A stretch of 64,000 nt of DNA from CAVVST01 sp963750995 (GTDB lineage Bacteria; Acidobacteriota; Vicinamibacteria; Vicinamibacterales; UBA2999): positions 744,001 to 808,000 of the forward strand of contig CAVVST010000002.1 in NCBI GenBank assembly GCA_963750995.1. Reading direction: 5' to 3'. This document shows positions 1 to 7,277 of the stretch, one piece after another. The stretch's first letter is position 1, and every line of letters starts with the position of its first letter. A program made the position numbers and the translations under genes. The notes below the pieces were generated by a model that saw nothing but the letters and a program-made list of their open reading frames with translations, ran no database searches and was not told the DNA's origin.

Positions 1-137
1 CTATACTGCCGGGCATTGTTGTCACCCCTTGGAACGGCTGGAAAGCTGTAGCGAGGCTGACGTCGGGCTGTAAAGAAAACCGTCACGCCGGCCGCCCGAG
101 GCATACCGGTTGCACCGTCCGGTGGAGGAGGACTGTG

Positions 138-524
138 ATGCCACTCAATCTCGTGCAGCACCGCGAAGGGCCCAGCGTGTGGGACCGGCCGACCACCCGC
201 GACGAATGGGATATCGAACGCTGGCTCGCCGCGATGATGGCCGGCGCGCTGTTCCTCGCCGGCGTACGCCGACGATCGATGGCGGGATGGATGCTGACGG
301 CCGGCGGCGGCGCGCTCGCGTGGTGGGCCGCGTCACCGGTTGACTCACGCAACATGCGCCGGGGTCAGATCTTCGCCGCCCTGCCGCAGCGCGACTGCGG
401 CGATGCGATTGGTGAAGCGTCGGAAGAATCCTTCCCGGCGAGCGACGCCCCGTCATGGACACCGACCACCGGCAATACCACGGGACCCTGCGACGACAAT
501 CGGGACCCCGCGCGGGGGCGCTGA
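138..524 (+). CDS. Small membrane protein with a C-terminal EASEESFPASDAPSW motif
   Basis: 128-residue protein of unknown function. Residues about 30-65 form one or two hydrophobic segments (AAMMAGALFLAGV and a Gly/Ala-rich stretch ending AWWAAS), so it is probably an inner-membrane protein with a short acidic tail. The tail contains EASEESFPASDAPSW, a motif I recognise from many small uncharacterised bacterial proteins; no function is known to me. ATG 138 is chosen over GTG 135 because GGAGGAGG ends 7 bases upstream. The stop overlaps the ribosome binding site of the following yihY-like gene, so the two are probably co-transcribed. Confidence 0.7.
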   Translation: MPLNLVQHREGPSVWDRPTTRDEWDIERWLAAMMAGALFLAGVRRRSMAGWMLTAGGGALAWWAASPVDSRNMRRGQIFAALPQRDCGDAIGEASEESFPASDAPSWTPTTGNTTGPCDDNRDPARGR

Positions 525-532
525 GGAGGCGC

Positions 533-1636
533 ATGGCGGTCATGCTGGCGTATTTCAAAGTGCCGATCTCGTGGTGGGAGCTCCTGAAGCGCACCGGCCG
601 CGATGCGCTCGAGGACGACTGTCTGGGCATGGCCGCGCAGCTCGCCTACTACTTCTTCTTCGCGCTCTTCCCTGCGCTCCTGTTCATGATCGCTGTGGCG
701 AGCTACTTCCCGGTCGAGCGGCTGATCGACGACATGTTCGCCCTGCTCGGTGGCTTCGTGCCGCCGGAAGCGTTGTCGATCATCACGGATCAGATTCGAA
801 AGATCTCTGAGGGCGAACAGGGCGGCCTGCTGACACTGGGCATGCTGCTGGCGCTCTGGAGCACCTCGGCGGCGATGACGTCGATTATCGACACGCTGAA
901 TGCGGCCTACGACATCGAAGAGGGCCGTCCCTGGTGGAAAGTCCGGCTGACGGCCATCGGCCTGACGATCGGCGTGTCGCTCTTCATCCTGATTTCGTTC
1001 GCGCTGATCCTGGCGGGGCCGTCGGTGGGGCAGTGGATCGCCGATCAGACTCAGCTCGGCAACGTGTTCGTCTGGACCTGGACGATTCTGCGGTGGCCGC
1101 TCATCTTCCTGTTCGTGAGTACGGCGATTGGCATCGTGTACTACTTTGCGCCCGACGCGGAGCAGGATTGGGTGTGGCTGACGCCCGGCTCGATTACCGC
1201 GACACTGCTGTGGCTCGCGGCGTCGGTCGGGTTCAAGTTCTACATCGCCAACATGGGGAACTACACGGAAACCTACGGCGCCATCGGCGGTGTGATGGTG
1301 CTGATGCTGTGGTTCTACATCTCCGGGCTCGTCCTCCTTCTTGGCGCCGAGCTGAATGCCGAGATCGAACACGCATCGCCGTACGGCAAGGCGCCAGGCG
1401 AAAAAGTCCCCGGCCAGAAACGCAAGATCGGCCCGGCCGCGATGCGCGCGTGGCTGGAGGGCCGACGCGGCGGCACCGCCGCACCTTCCCGTCCCGCACC
1501 TTTACCGAAGGCACCGTTGGCCCTTCCCGCTCCTGCGCCGTCAGGTGCCTCTTACTGGATGCTTGGTGTCGGCGTCGTCGCCGCGCAGGTGTGGATGGCG
1601 CTCAAGGCGTTGAAAAGAACGGAAATCGGCGCGTAG
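533..1636 (+). CDS. YihY/BrkB family inner-membrane protein
   Basis: 367-residue polytopic membrane protein of the YihY/virulence factor BrkB family. Typical features are the conserved N-terminal DDCLGMAAQLAYYFFFALFPAL segment region, then about six membrane spans, including GLTIGVSLFILISFALIL and LIFLFVSTAIGIVYYF, and the conserved GAIGGVMVLMLWFYISGLVLLLGAE region near residue 265. Residues after about 300 form a Pro/Lys/Arg-rich extension ending in one more hydrophobic helix. The family's role is unsettled; the old tRNase BN assignment is not accepted. ATG 533 is preferred because GGAGG lies 5 bases upstream, overlapping the previous gene's stop. Confidence 0.9.
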   Translation: MAVMLAYFKVPISWWELLKRTGRDALEDDCLGMAAQLAYYFFFALFPALLFMIAVASYFPVERLIDDMFALLGGFVPPEALSIITDQIRKISEGEQGGLLTLGMLLALWSTSAAMTSIIDTLNAAYDIEEGRPWWKVRLTAIGLTIGVSLFILISFALILAGPSVGQWIADQTQLGNVFVWTWTILRWPLIFLFVSTAIGIVYYFAPDAEQDWVWLTPGSITATLLWLAASVGFKFYIANMGNYTETYGAIGGVMVLMLWFYISGLVLLLGAELNAEIEHASPYGKAPGEKVPGQKRKIGPAAMRAWLEGRRGGTAAPSRPAPLPKAPLALPAPAPSGASYWMLGVGVVAAQVWMALKALKRTEIGA

Positions 1637-1642
1637 TATACT
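1637..1642 (+). promoter_or_regulatory. Probable -10 element (TATACT) for the metallo-hydrolase gene
   Basis: TATACT inside GTAGTATACTG lies 25 bases upstream of ATG 1668, just after the preceding stop. It gives a short leader that contains CAGGAGGA. No convincing -35 is visible. Confidence 0.4.
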
Positions 1643-1667
1643 GCCCCTCCGTTCCAGGAGGACCTGT

Positions 1668-3155
1668 ATGCGCAAGACATTCCTGCTCGCTTTGACGTGC
1701 GCGGTCGCGTTCGCAATCACAGCCGCCGCCCAACAGGGTGGGCTGCAGACCGCCGCCACCACGCTTGGCGTCGCCACCATCAAGTCGATTGAATTTACCG
1801 GTACCGGCCAGATGTTCTCCGTCGGCCAGAACTACGTGGCCTCGGATCCCTGGCCCGCGGTGCCGCTCAAGAACTACACCGCCACCATCAACTACGACAC
1901 CGGGGCGATGCGGATCGATCTGGTCAGGACGATGGGGCCGCTGATGCCGCGGGGCGGCGGTGCGCCATTCACGGGTGATCAGCGTCAGATTCAGCTGGTG
2001 AGCGGCAATTTCGCGTGGAACATGCCGGCGCCGGCGGCCAACGCCCCGGCCGGCGGTCCCGCGCCGCAGGCCGCACCACAGGCGGCCGCGCAGCCCGAAC
2101 GCATGCTGGCGCTGTGGGCGACGCCGCAGGGCTTCGTCAAAGCGGCGATGGCCAACAACGCGACGACCCGCCAGGCGCGCGGCGGCACGGAAGTGACGTT
2201 CACCACCGGCGGCAAGTACAAGATGGTCGGCACAATCAACGGACAGGGCCAGGTCGAGAAAGTCCAGGCGTGGATCGGTCAGTCGATCGTCGGTGACATG
2301 CTGGTTGAAACGACCTACTCCGGCTATCGGAACTTCGGCGGCGTCACGTTCCCGGCACGAATTGTCCAGACCCAGGACGGCTACCCGGCGCTGGATCTGA
2401 CAATCACGTCGGTCACCGCGAACCCGATGTTCGATGCCCCCGTGCCGGACAACGTCCGCAACGCACCGCCGCCCGCTCCGGTGATGGTGGCTGTGGAGAA
2501 GCTCGGCGAGGGCGTGTTCTATCTCACCGGCGCGACCCACCACAGCTTGGCGATCGAGATGCGCGACCACATCGTGGTTGTTGACGCGCCGAACAACGAG
2601 GCGCGGGCCGCTGCGGTGCTCGCGAAGGCCAAGGAGCTCATCCCCAACAAGCCAATCCGTTACGTTGTGACCTCGCATCATCACTGGGATCATCTGGGTG
2701 GCATCCGGACGGCGATCGACGAAGGCGCCACGATCGTCACCCACCAGTCGAACAAGGCGTTCCTCGAGCGGGCTGCGAAGACCCCGCACACGCTCGCTCC
2801 CGATCGGCTCGCCGCGTCGCGGAAGGCCGTGCGGATCCAGACCGTGGGCGATCGCGGCCAGCTGACCGACGGCACGCGGACGATCGAGCTGCACCGGCTG
2901 CAGGGTTACGAGCACGCCGGCGACATGCTGGTCGTCTACCTGCCGAAGGAAAAAATCCTGGCGGAGCCGGATGCGTACACGCCACCGGCGCCGAACGCCT
3001 CGCTGAGCTCGCCGGCCGTGGCGTATGCGAAGGCCCTCCACGCCAACATTCAGCGCCTGAAGCTGGATGTGCAGGTGATCGCGCCCTTCCACGGCAACCG
3101 GAAGAGCGACGTCGCGGAGCTCGCCAAGCTGGCAGGCGTGAACGCGACCAATTGA
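1668..3155 (+). CDS. Secreted MBL-fold metallo-hydrolase with a long N-terminal domain
   Basis: 495 residues. An N-terminal signal peptide (KTFLLALTCAVAFAITAAAQ) indicates export. Residues about 25-275 form an uncharacterised domain with a Pro/Ala-rich linker. The metallo-beta-lactamase domain follows from about residue 280, with the zinc motif HHHWDHLGG near residue 338 and a late APFHGN histidine. The same two-part architecture recurs in the gene at 29182-30635: both N-terminal domains share SIE-F/Y-T/S-G, GDQR..Q.VSG and a WATP/WLTP-HG/QG-V-KAA block. The substrate cannot be told from sequence. A CAGGAGGA ribosome binding site precedes ATG 1668. The gene ends at the paired palindromes of 3159-3239. 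Confidence 0.85.
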   Translation: MRKTFLLALTCAVAFAITAAAQQGGLQTAATTLGVATIKSIEFTGTGQMFSVGQNYVASDPWPAVPLKNYTATINYDTGAMRIDLVRTMGPLMPRGGGAPFTGDQRQIQLVSGNFAWNMPAPAANAPAGGPAPQAAPQAAAQPERMLALWATPQGFVKAAMANNATTRQARGGTEVTFTTGGKYKMVGTINGQGQVEKVQAWIGQSIVGDMLVETTYSGYRNFGGVTFPARIVQTQDGYPALDLTITSVTANPMFDAPVPDNVRNAPPPAPVMVAVEKLGEGVFYLTGATHHSLAIEMRDHIVVVDAPNNEARAAAVLAKAKELIPNKPIRYVVTSHHHWDHLGGIRTAIDEGATIVTHQSNKAFLERAAKTPHTLAPDRLAASRKAVRIQTVGDRGQLTDGTRTIELHRLQGYEHAGDMLVVYLPKEKILAEPDAYTPPAPNASLSSPAVAYAKALHANIQRLKLDVQVIAPFHGNRKSDVAELAKLAGVNATN

Positions 3156-3158
3156 TCC

Positions 3159-3239
3159 GGCGGGTCCGCTGCGCGGAACCCGCCCTACTACGGGCAATCG
3201 ATCGAGTACGTAGGCCGGGTTCCGCGTAGCGGACCCGGC
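3159..3239. repeat. Pair of GC-rich palindromes (REP/BIME-like), convergent intergenic
   Basis: Two 26-base imperfect palindromes, 3159-3184 and 3214-3239, of the form GGCGGGT-CCGC/GCGGAA-CCCGCC, are joined by a spacer bounded by CTACTA and GTAG. They fill the gap between the convergent metallo-hydrolase and coaA genes, and the second reaches the coaA stop. A pair with the same layout occurs at 42147-42210. They could act as a bidirectional terminator or mRNA stabiliser. Confidence 0.75.
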
Positions 3240-4180
3240 TACAACTTTCGCAACCGCACCTTCCGTACCGCGTGATCGCGCCCCTTCTCGAGAATGAGAT
3301 GGGCGCGGTCGCGCGTCGGCAGCACGTTTTCCCGCAAGTTCACCAGATTGATCGACTGCCACAGCCGCCTGGCCGTGGCCTGCGCTTCCGCCATCGTCAG
3401 ATCCGCGTAGCGATGGAAATACGACGACGGGTTGCGGAAGACCGTCTCGCGCAGCGCCATGAACCGCTCGACATACCACTGCTCGATGTCCGCGTCGTTC
3501 GCGTCCACGTAAATCGAGAAATCGAAGAAGTCCGACACGAACATCGGCGCCCCGCTCCCCGTCTGCAGCACGTTCAAGCCCTCGACAATGACGATGTCGG
3601 GCTGACGGATGGCGATCTGCTCACCCTCGACGACGTCGTAGGACAGGTGGGAATAGACCGGTGCGAAGACCTCCGGCGCGCCTGACTTCAGATCTGCCAT
3701 GAAGCGAAGCAGCCGCCTGACGTCGTAGCTCTCCGGAAAACCCTTCCGGTCCATCAACCCTCGCGCCTCGAGCACGCGCCCCGGCAGCAGGAAGCCGTCT
3801 GTCGTAATCAGGTCAACCTGCGGGTGCGTCGGCCAGCGCGACAGCAACGCCTGGAGGACGCGCGAGGTGGTGCTCTTCCCCACCGCCACGCTGCCGGCCA
3901 GGCCGATGACGTAGGGGACGCGCGGCGCCTGAGAGCCGACAAACGTCGCCGTGGCGGCGTGCAGGGTTTGCGTGGCGCCGACGTACAGGTTCAGGAGGCG
4001 TGAAAGCGGCAGATAGATGTCGGCGACTTCATCGAGCGACATCGGGTCGTTGAGGCCGACCAGACCGCGCAGCTGCGCTTCCGACAACGGCAGCGGCGTC
4101 GCCGCGCCCAGCCGCGCCCACTGCGCACGGGTGAACTCGACGAACCGCGAGACCTCGACGCCGGAACCCGTCTCGGACAC
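3239..4180 (-). CDS. coaA: Type I pantothenate kinase
   Basis: Cytoplasmic enzyme that phosphorylates pantothenate, the first and rate-limiting step of coenzyme A synthesis. 313 residues, the usual length for bacterial CoaA. The P-loop GLAGSVAVGKSTTSR is at about residue 92. It is followed by LITTDGFLLP, the RKGFPESYD segment and IVIVEGLNVLQ, all characteristic of CoaA, and the C-terminal NL.ENVLPTRDRAHLILEKG. The start codon is GTG at 4180, with a -10-like TAGGAT ending 6 bases upstream and no Shine-Dalgarno sequence, so the mRNA may be leaderless. The gene appears monocistronic and converges on the preceding metallo-hydrolase gene. Confidence 0.96.
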   Translation of the reverse strand: MSETGSGVEVSRFVEFTRAQWARLGAATPLPLSEAQLRGLVGLNDPMSLDEVADIYLPLSRLLNLYVGATQTLHAATATFVGSQAPRVPYVIGLAGSVAVGKSTTSRVLQALLSRWPTHPQVDLITTDGFLLPGRVLEARGLMDRKGFPESYDVRRLLRFMADLKSGAPEVFAPVYSHLSYDVVEGEQIAIRQPDIVIVEGLNVLQTGSGAPMFVSDFFDFSIYVDANDADIEQWYVERFMALRETVFRNPSSYFHRYADLTMAEAQATARRLWQSINLVNLRENVLPTRDRAHLILEKGRDHAVRKVRLRKL

Positions 4181-4186
4181 GGCTAC

Positions 4187-4192
4187 ATCCTA
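4187..4192 (-). promoter_or_regulatory. -10-like TAGGAT, 6 bases before the coaA start
   Basis: On the minus strand TAGGAT is followed by GTAGCC and then the GTG start of coaA. A 6-base gap from a -10 hexamer to the start codon implies a leaderless transcript. The same spacing is seen at 6819 and 15853. Confidence 0.4.
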
Positions 4193-4269
4193 GCGCGCGC
4201 AATGCTCGGGCGCATTGCGGTTCTGTGTTCTGAGTTCTGACCGGGTTCGCGTTCTTCTGTTCGGGTTCT

Positions 4270-5022
4270 TCACAGCCGGAACATCAGCGAGAGCGCCATC
4301 GCAAATCCCACGACGATGACGATGCGGCGGACGGCGGTGCGGCCGATGCGGCGGGCAATGTGGGCGCCGGCAATGCCTCCGGTCATTGCGCCGGCGGCGA
4401 GGTAGGCGGCATCCGGCCAGTACACCAGGCCGGCGACGGCAAAATACACGGCCGCCACGACGTTGATGCAGGTCGCCAGCAGGTTCTTGAGCCCGTTCAT
4501 CCGGTGAATGTCGGTGTGACCCATCAGGCTGAGCGCCGCAAGCATCAGGATCCCGATGCCAGCGCCGAAGTAGCCGCCGTACAACGCCACTCCGAGCTGA
4601 AAGAACATCGTCCACGACAGCCAGTGCGACCGGGAGGCATGGGCGGCCGACAGATTGAACCTGCGCTGGATCGGCTCCTGCGCCATGAACAGGCACGTGG
4701 CGAAGAGGATCAGGAACGGGACGAGCCGATCGAAGACGTCGCTCGGCGTGTACGCCAGCAGCACCGCTCCGGCGATGCTGCCGATGACACTCGGGACAAT
4801 CAGCGCGTACACGCGCGGATCGACCCCGCGCAGTTCACGGCGATATCCCCAGGCGCTCCCCAACGTGCCCGTCCAGATCGCAACCGTATTGGTTGCATTC
4901 GCTGTGATCGGGGGGATGCCCAGCCAGATCATTGTCGGGAACGACACGAGCATGCCGCCCCCCGCCACAGAGTTGATACCCCCGGCGATCAGGGCGGAGC
5001 CAAAGACCAGCGTCTCGTGCAT
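4270..5022 (-). CDS. Sulfite exporter TauE/SafE family membrane protein
   Basis: 250-residue polytopic membrane protein. It shows the family pattern: N-terminal SALIAGGINSVAGGGMLVSFP, which carries the conserved G-G-G segment, a second-half repeat GGYFGAGIGILMLAALSLMGHTD, and the conserved MNGLKNLLATCINVVAAVYF. Members export small sulfonates, sulfite or related organic anions; the substrate here is unknown. ATG 5022 (MHETLVFG) gives a normal family length. A TTG at 5088 would add 22 residues and overlap the divergent cupredoxin gene. The gene lies 90 bases upstream of coaA on the same strand, separated by a TTCTG-word-rich spacer. Confidence 0.88.
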   Translation of the reverse strand: MHETLVFGSALIAGGINSVAGGGMLVSFPTMIWLGIPPITANATNTVAIWTGTLGSAWGYRRELRGVDPRVYALIVPSVIGSIAGAVLLAYTPSDVFDRLVPFLILFATCLFMAQEPIQRRFNLSAAHASRSHWLSWTMFFQLGVALYGGYFGAGIGILMLAALSLMGHTDIHRMNGLKNLLATCINVVAAVYFAVAGLVYWPDAAYLAAGAMTGGIAGAHIARRIGRTAVRRIVIVVGFAMALSLMFRL

Positions 5023-5087
5023 GCTTTCGCAGAATAGCCGAAGCCCGGCACGCCATTCGCTAGTCAGCTGCTGAATCAGACCGCCCA

Positions 5088-5600
5088 ATGCGAGATCATG
5101 GGGAAATCGTGGCTATAAGTGTGTGCCGGCCGAGCGGCCGATTACCGGGCGCGAAAGGCGTTTCCTGCCTTGTCGCGGGCGTGCTGCTGGTGTGCGTCAT
5201 TGCGTGCGGGTCCGGCGACTCGTCTCCGGCGGCGCCGTCTCCGGTACCGGTGCCTGCCCCGCTGCCTATCCCGACGCCAGCTCCCGCACCGACGCCCACG
5301 CCAGCCCCGGCACCGCCATCAGTGCGAGTCGTCACGATTACGGCGAGCGGTGTAAACCCTGGCGACGTGCAGACTGCCGTCGGCACTCGCGTGATGTTCG
5401 TCAACAACGACACGATTGCGCACGACATCATGGGTGGGCCGGATCCCACGCGTCCTGACTGTCACGAAATCGATTCAGTTGGGTTTCTCTCGCCTGGTCA
5501 GAGCCGGCAGACCGCGCCGTTCGAACGGGCACGGCTCTGCGAGTACCATGACCACTCGTATCATTCGACCATCTTCAACGGTCGGATTCTGATCCAATGA
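5088..5600 (+). CDS. Cupredoxin-like lipoprotein
   Basis: 170 residues. The N-terminus carries a hydrophobic segment ending in a lipobox (VCVIAC, Cys near residue 40), so the mature protein is probably lipid-anchored. A Pro/Ala-rich linker of repeated P-A/T-P follows. The last about 95 residues resemble a plastocyanin/cupredoxin fold: VVTITASGVNPGDVQTAVGTRV, VNNDTIAHDIMGG (candidate His ligand) and LCEYHDHSYHS (candidate Cys and His ligands). No Met follows at the usual axial position, so a blue copper site is possible but not certain. The ATG at 5088 gives a long pre-signal region, and an internal start such as a GTG near 5109 is also possible. The stop overlaps the next gene (ATGA at 5597), so the two are translationally coupled. 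Confidence 0.75.
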   Translation: MRDHGEIVAISVCRPSGRLPGAKGVSCLVAGVLLVCVIACGSGDSSPAAPSPVPVPAPLPIPTPAPAPTPTPAPAPPSVRVVTITASGVNPGDVQTAVGTRVMFVNNDTIAHDIMGGPDPTRPDCHEIDSVGFLSPGQSRQTAPFERARLCEYHDHSYHSTIFNGRILIQ

Positions 5601-6826
5601 CCGCGGTCCGGCTTCAGACCACTGCTGCGCTGCTTGTTGTCGGGCTCGTTGCCGCGCGCACCGACGCATGGGCGCAAGACGATCATGCCGCGCACGCCGC
5701 ACCGGCGCCGCAGGCCGCAGCCGTCGCACTGCCGCAGTGGCAGTGGATAGTCGACTCGAACGCGTTCCTAGGTTTCAACTACCAGTACCGCAAGTTCCGC
5801 GACTTCAATGCGTTTGAATCGCAGAACTGGGTGATGGCCACGGGGCGTCGCGCCGCCGCGCGCGGAACGGTCGTCGTCTCGTCGATGCTGTCGCTCGAAG
5901 CGCTGACGCTGCGCGACATCGGCTCACCCCAGGTCTTCCAGACCGGCGAGACGTTCCGGCGCGCGCCGCTCGTCGACTACCAGCATCCGCACGATTTCTT
6001 CATGGGGCTCGGCGCCCAGTACTCCCGGCCGCTGGGTCGAACCACGATCCTGGGGGCCGTTGAGCTTGTGGGATCACCATCGATCGGGCCACTTGTGTTC
6101 ATGCATCGCCCGTCGGCCCTGGAAAACCCACAGGCGCCGTTATCGCACCACTACATGGATTCGACGCACATCACGCCCGGCGTCGTGCGCGGGGGCGTCG
6201 CCGCCGGCGACTGGCGGGCCGAGGCATCGTGGTTCAGGGGGCGGGAGCCGGACGAAAACCGCCTCGACATCGACCTCGGCGCGCTCGATTCGACCGCTGC
6301 GCGGCTGTCGTGGAACCGCGGTCCCTGGTCGGCACAGGTCTCTGGCGCGATGCTCACGCAGCCGGAACTGCTTGCGCCATATGACGCGCGAAAACTGACG
6401 GCATCGGTCGCCTACTCGGCCGGCGACGATACCCGGGGCATCGCCTGGCTGGCGTCATTCGGCCAGAACCGCGAGGTCCACGGCAACCTCGAAGCGTATC
6501 TGTTCGAGGCCAACGTCCGCGCCAGTGCCACGACGACGGTCTATACCCGCGTCGAATCGGTCGCCAAGAGCATCCTTGATGCGGGATTTCATCCGCCCAA
6601 CGCATTCCATCGTCACCGTCAGTCACAGGTCGGCGCGCTGACGGTCGGCTACGTGCGCGACGTCCTGCGCACCCGGGCTGGCGGGTTCGGCGCAGGCGTC
6701 GATGTGACCGGCTATCTCGTGCCTTCAAACCTCGACGAGCCCTACGGGTCGCCGTTCTCTTTCCACATGTTCCTCAGGTATCGCGCGCCGCGGCCCTCTG
6801 CCGACGCGCCCGTTCATGTACACTGA
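5597..6826 (+). CDS. Outer-membrane beta-barrel protein of unknown function
   Basis: 409 residues with a signal peptide (TTAALLVVGLVAARTDAWA) and a His-rich start to the mature protein (QDDHAAHAAPAP). The remainder alternates aromatic and polar residues as in beta-barrels and ends in a strand-like HMFLRYRAPRP before a short His-containing tail. Conserved-looking blocks are YQHPHDFFMGLGAQYSR and HHYMDSTHITPGVV, rich in histidine. I do not recognise a named family. Tight coupling (ATGA overlap) to the cupredoxin-like lipoprotein and the Cys/His-rich protein downstream suggests a role in metal, perhaps copper, handling at the outer membrane. That role is inferred from context only. Confidence 0.7.
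   Translation: MTAVRLQTTAALLVVGLVAARTDAWAQDDHAAHAAPAPQAAAVALPQWQWIVDSNAFLGFNYQYRKFRDFNAFESQNWVMATGRRAAARGTVVVSSMLSLEALTLRDIGSPQVFQTGETFRRAPLVDYQHPHDFFMGLGAQYSRPLGRTTILGAVELVGSPSIGPLVFMHRPSALENPQAPLSHHYMDSTHITPGVVRGGVAAGDWRAEASWFRGREPDENRLDIDLGALDSTAARLSWNRGPWSAQVSGAMLTQPELLAPYDARKLTASVAYSAGDDTRGIAWLASFGQNREVHGNLEAYLFEANVRASATTTVYTRVESVAKSILDAGFHPPNAFHRHRQSQVGALTVGYVRDVLRTRAGGFGAGVDVTGYLVPSNLDEPYGSPFSFHMFLRYRAPRPSADAPVHVH
6819..6824 (+). promoter_or_regulatory. -10-like TACACT, 6 bases before ATG 6831
   Basis: TACACT, then GATTCA, then the ATG at 6831. The hexamer sits inside the end of the preceding gene. The gap equals that at coaA and at 15853, consistent with leaderless transcription of the Cys/His-rich protein gene. 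Confidence 0.4.
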
Positions 6827-6830
6827 TTCA

Positions 6831-7205
6831 ATGACGCGCGTCCGCCGTGTTGCGGCACCGATTACGGCGATCTGGCTGCTCATCCAGACGTCGACGCTCG
6901 TCGTTTTGCCGGGCGTCTTCTACGCCGGCTCTCGCCACGCTCCGATCGAATGCACGTGTGTGCACGACGGCAATCATCGCGACTGCCCGATGCACCACGC
7001 GTCCCCGATGGGCGCCCGAATTTGTTTCCAGGCAACTGACTGTACCGGCTTCGCCGTCCTGGGCTCAATGTTCGGGCATCTGGGCGTTGTCCCAAGCCCG
7101 CTCGACACGCTTGACGTGACGCCCCCGCCACTCGCGGGCCACTGGGACGCACCGTCGCATCACCACACCCTCGCACCGCCTACGCCTCCGCCGCCCAGAG
7201 CCTGA
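6831..7205 (+). CDS. Cys/His-rich exported small protein
   Basis: 124 residues. An N-terminal hydrophobic segment (ITAIWLLIQTSTLVVLPGVFYAG) is a signal peptide or membrane anchor. It is followed by a compact cluster of soft-metal ligands: ECTCVHDGNHRDCPMHHASPM, then ICFQATDC. The C-terminus is Pro/His-rich (SHHHTLAPPTPPPP). The CxC-x3-G-x3-H-x2-CPMHH pattern strongly suggests metal binding, by inference copper or a similar thiophilic metal. ATG 6831 is chosen over 6816 because a -10-like TACACT ends 6 bases before it. It overlaps the barrel gene by frame but not by stop, and precedes a TonB receptor. Confidence 0.65.
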   Translation: MTRVRRVAAPITAIWLLIQTSTLVVLPGVFYAGSRHAPIECTCVHDGNHRDCPMHHASPMGARICFQATDCTGFAVLGSMFGHLGVVPSPLDTLDVTPPPLAGHWDAPSHHHTLAPPTPPPPRA

Positions 7206-7277
7206 CACCTCACAGTCCGCATGCTTCCAGGGCACAGGTGTGCCTCGGAGGTGGCTGTCCTGCGTTGGAGGTGTTCC

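Noticed and set aside
1602..3479. Minus-strand reading frame of about 620 codons opposite the first metallo-hydrolase
   Set aside because: No domain, and the plus strand has a signal peptide and zinc motif.
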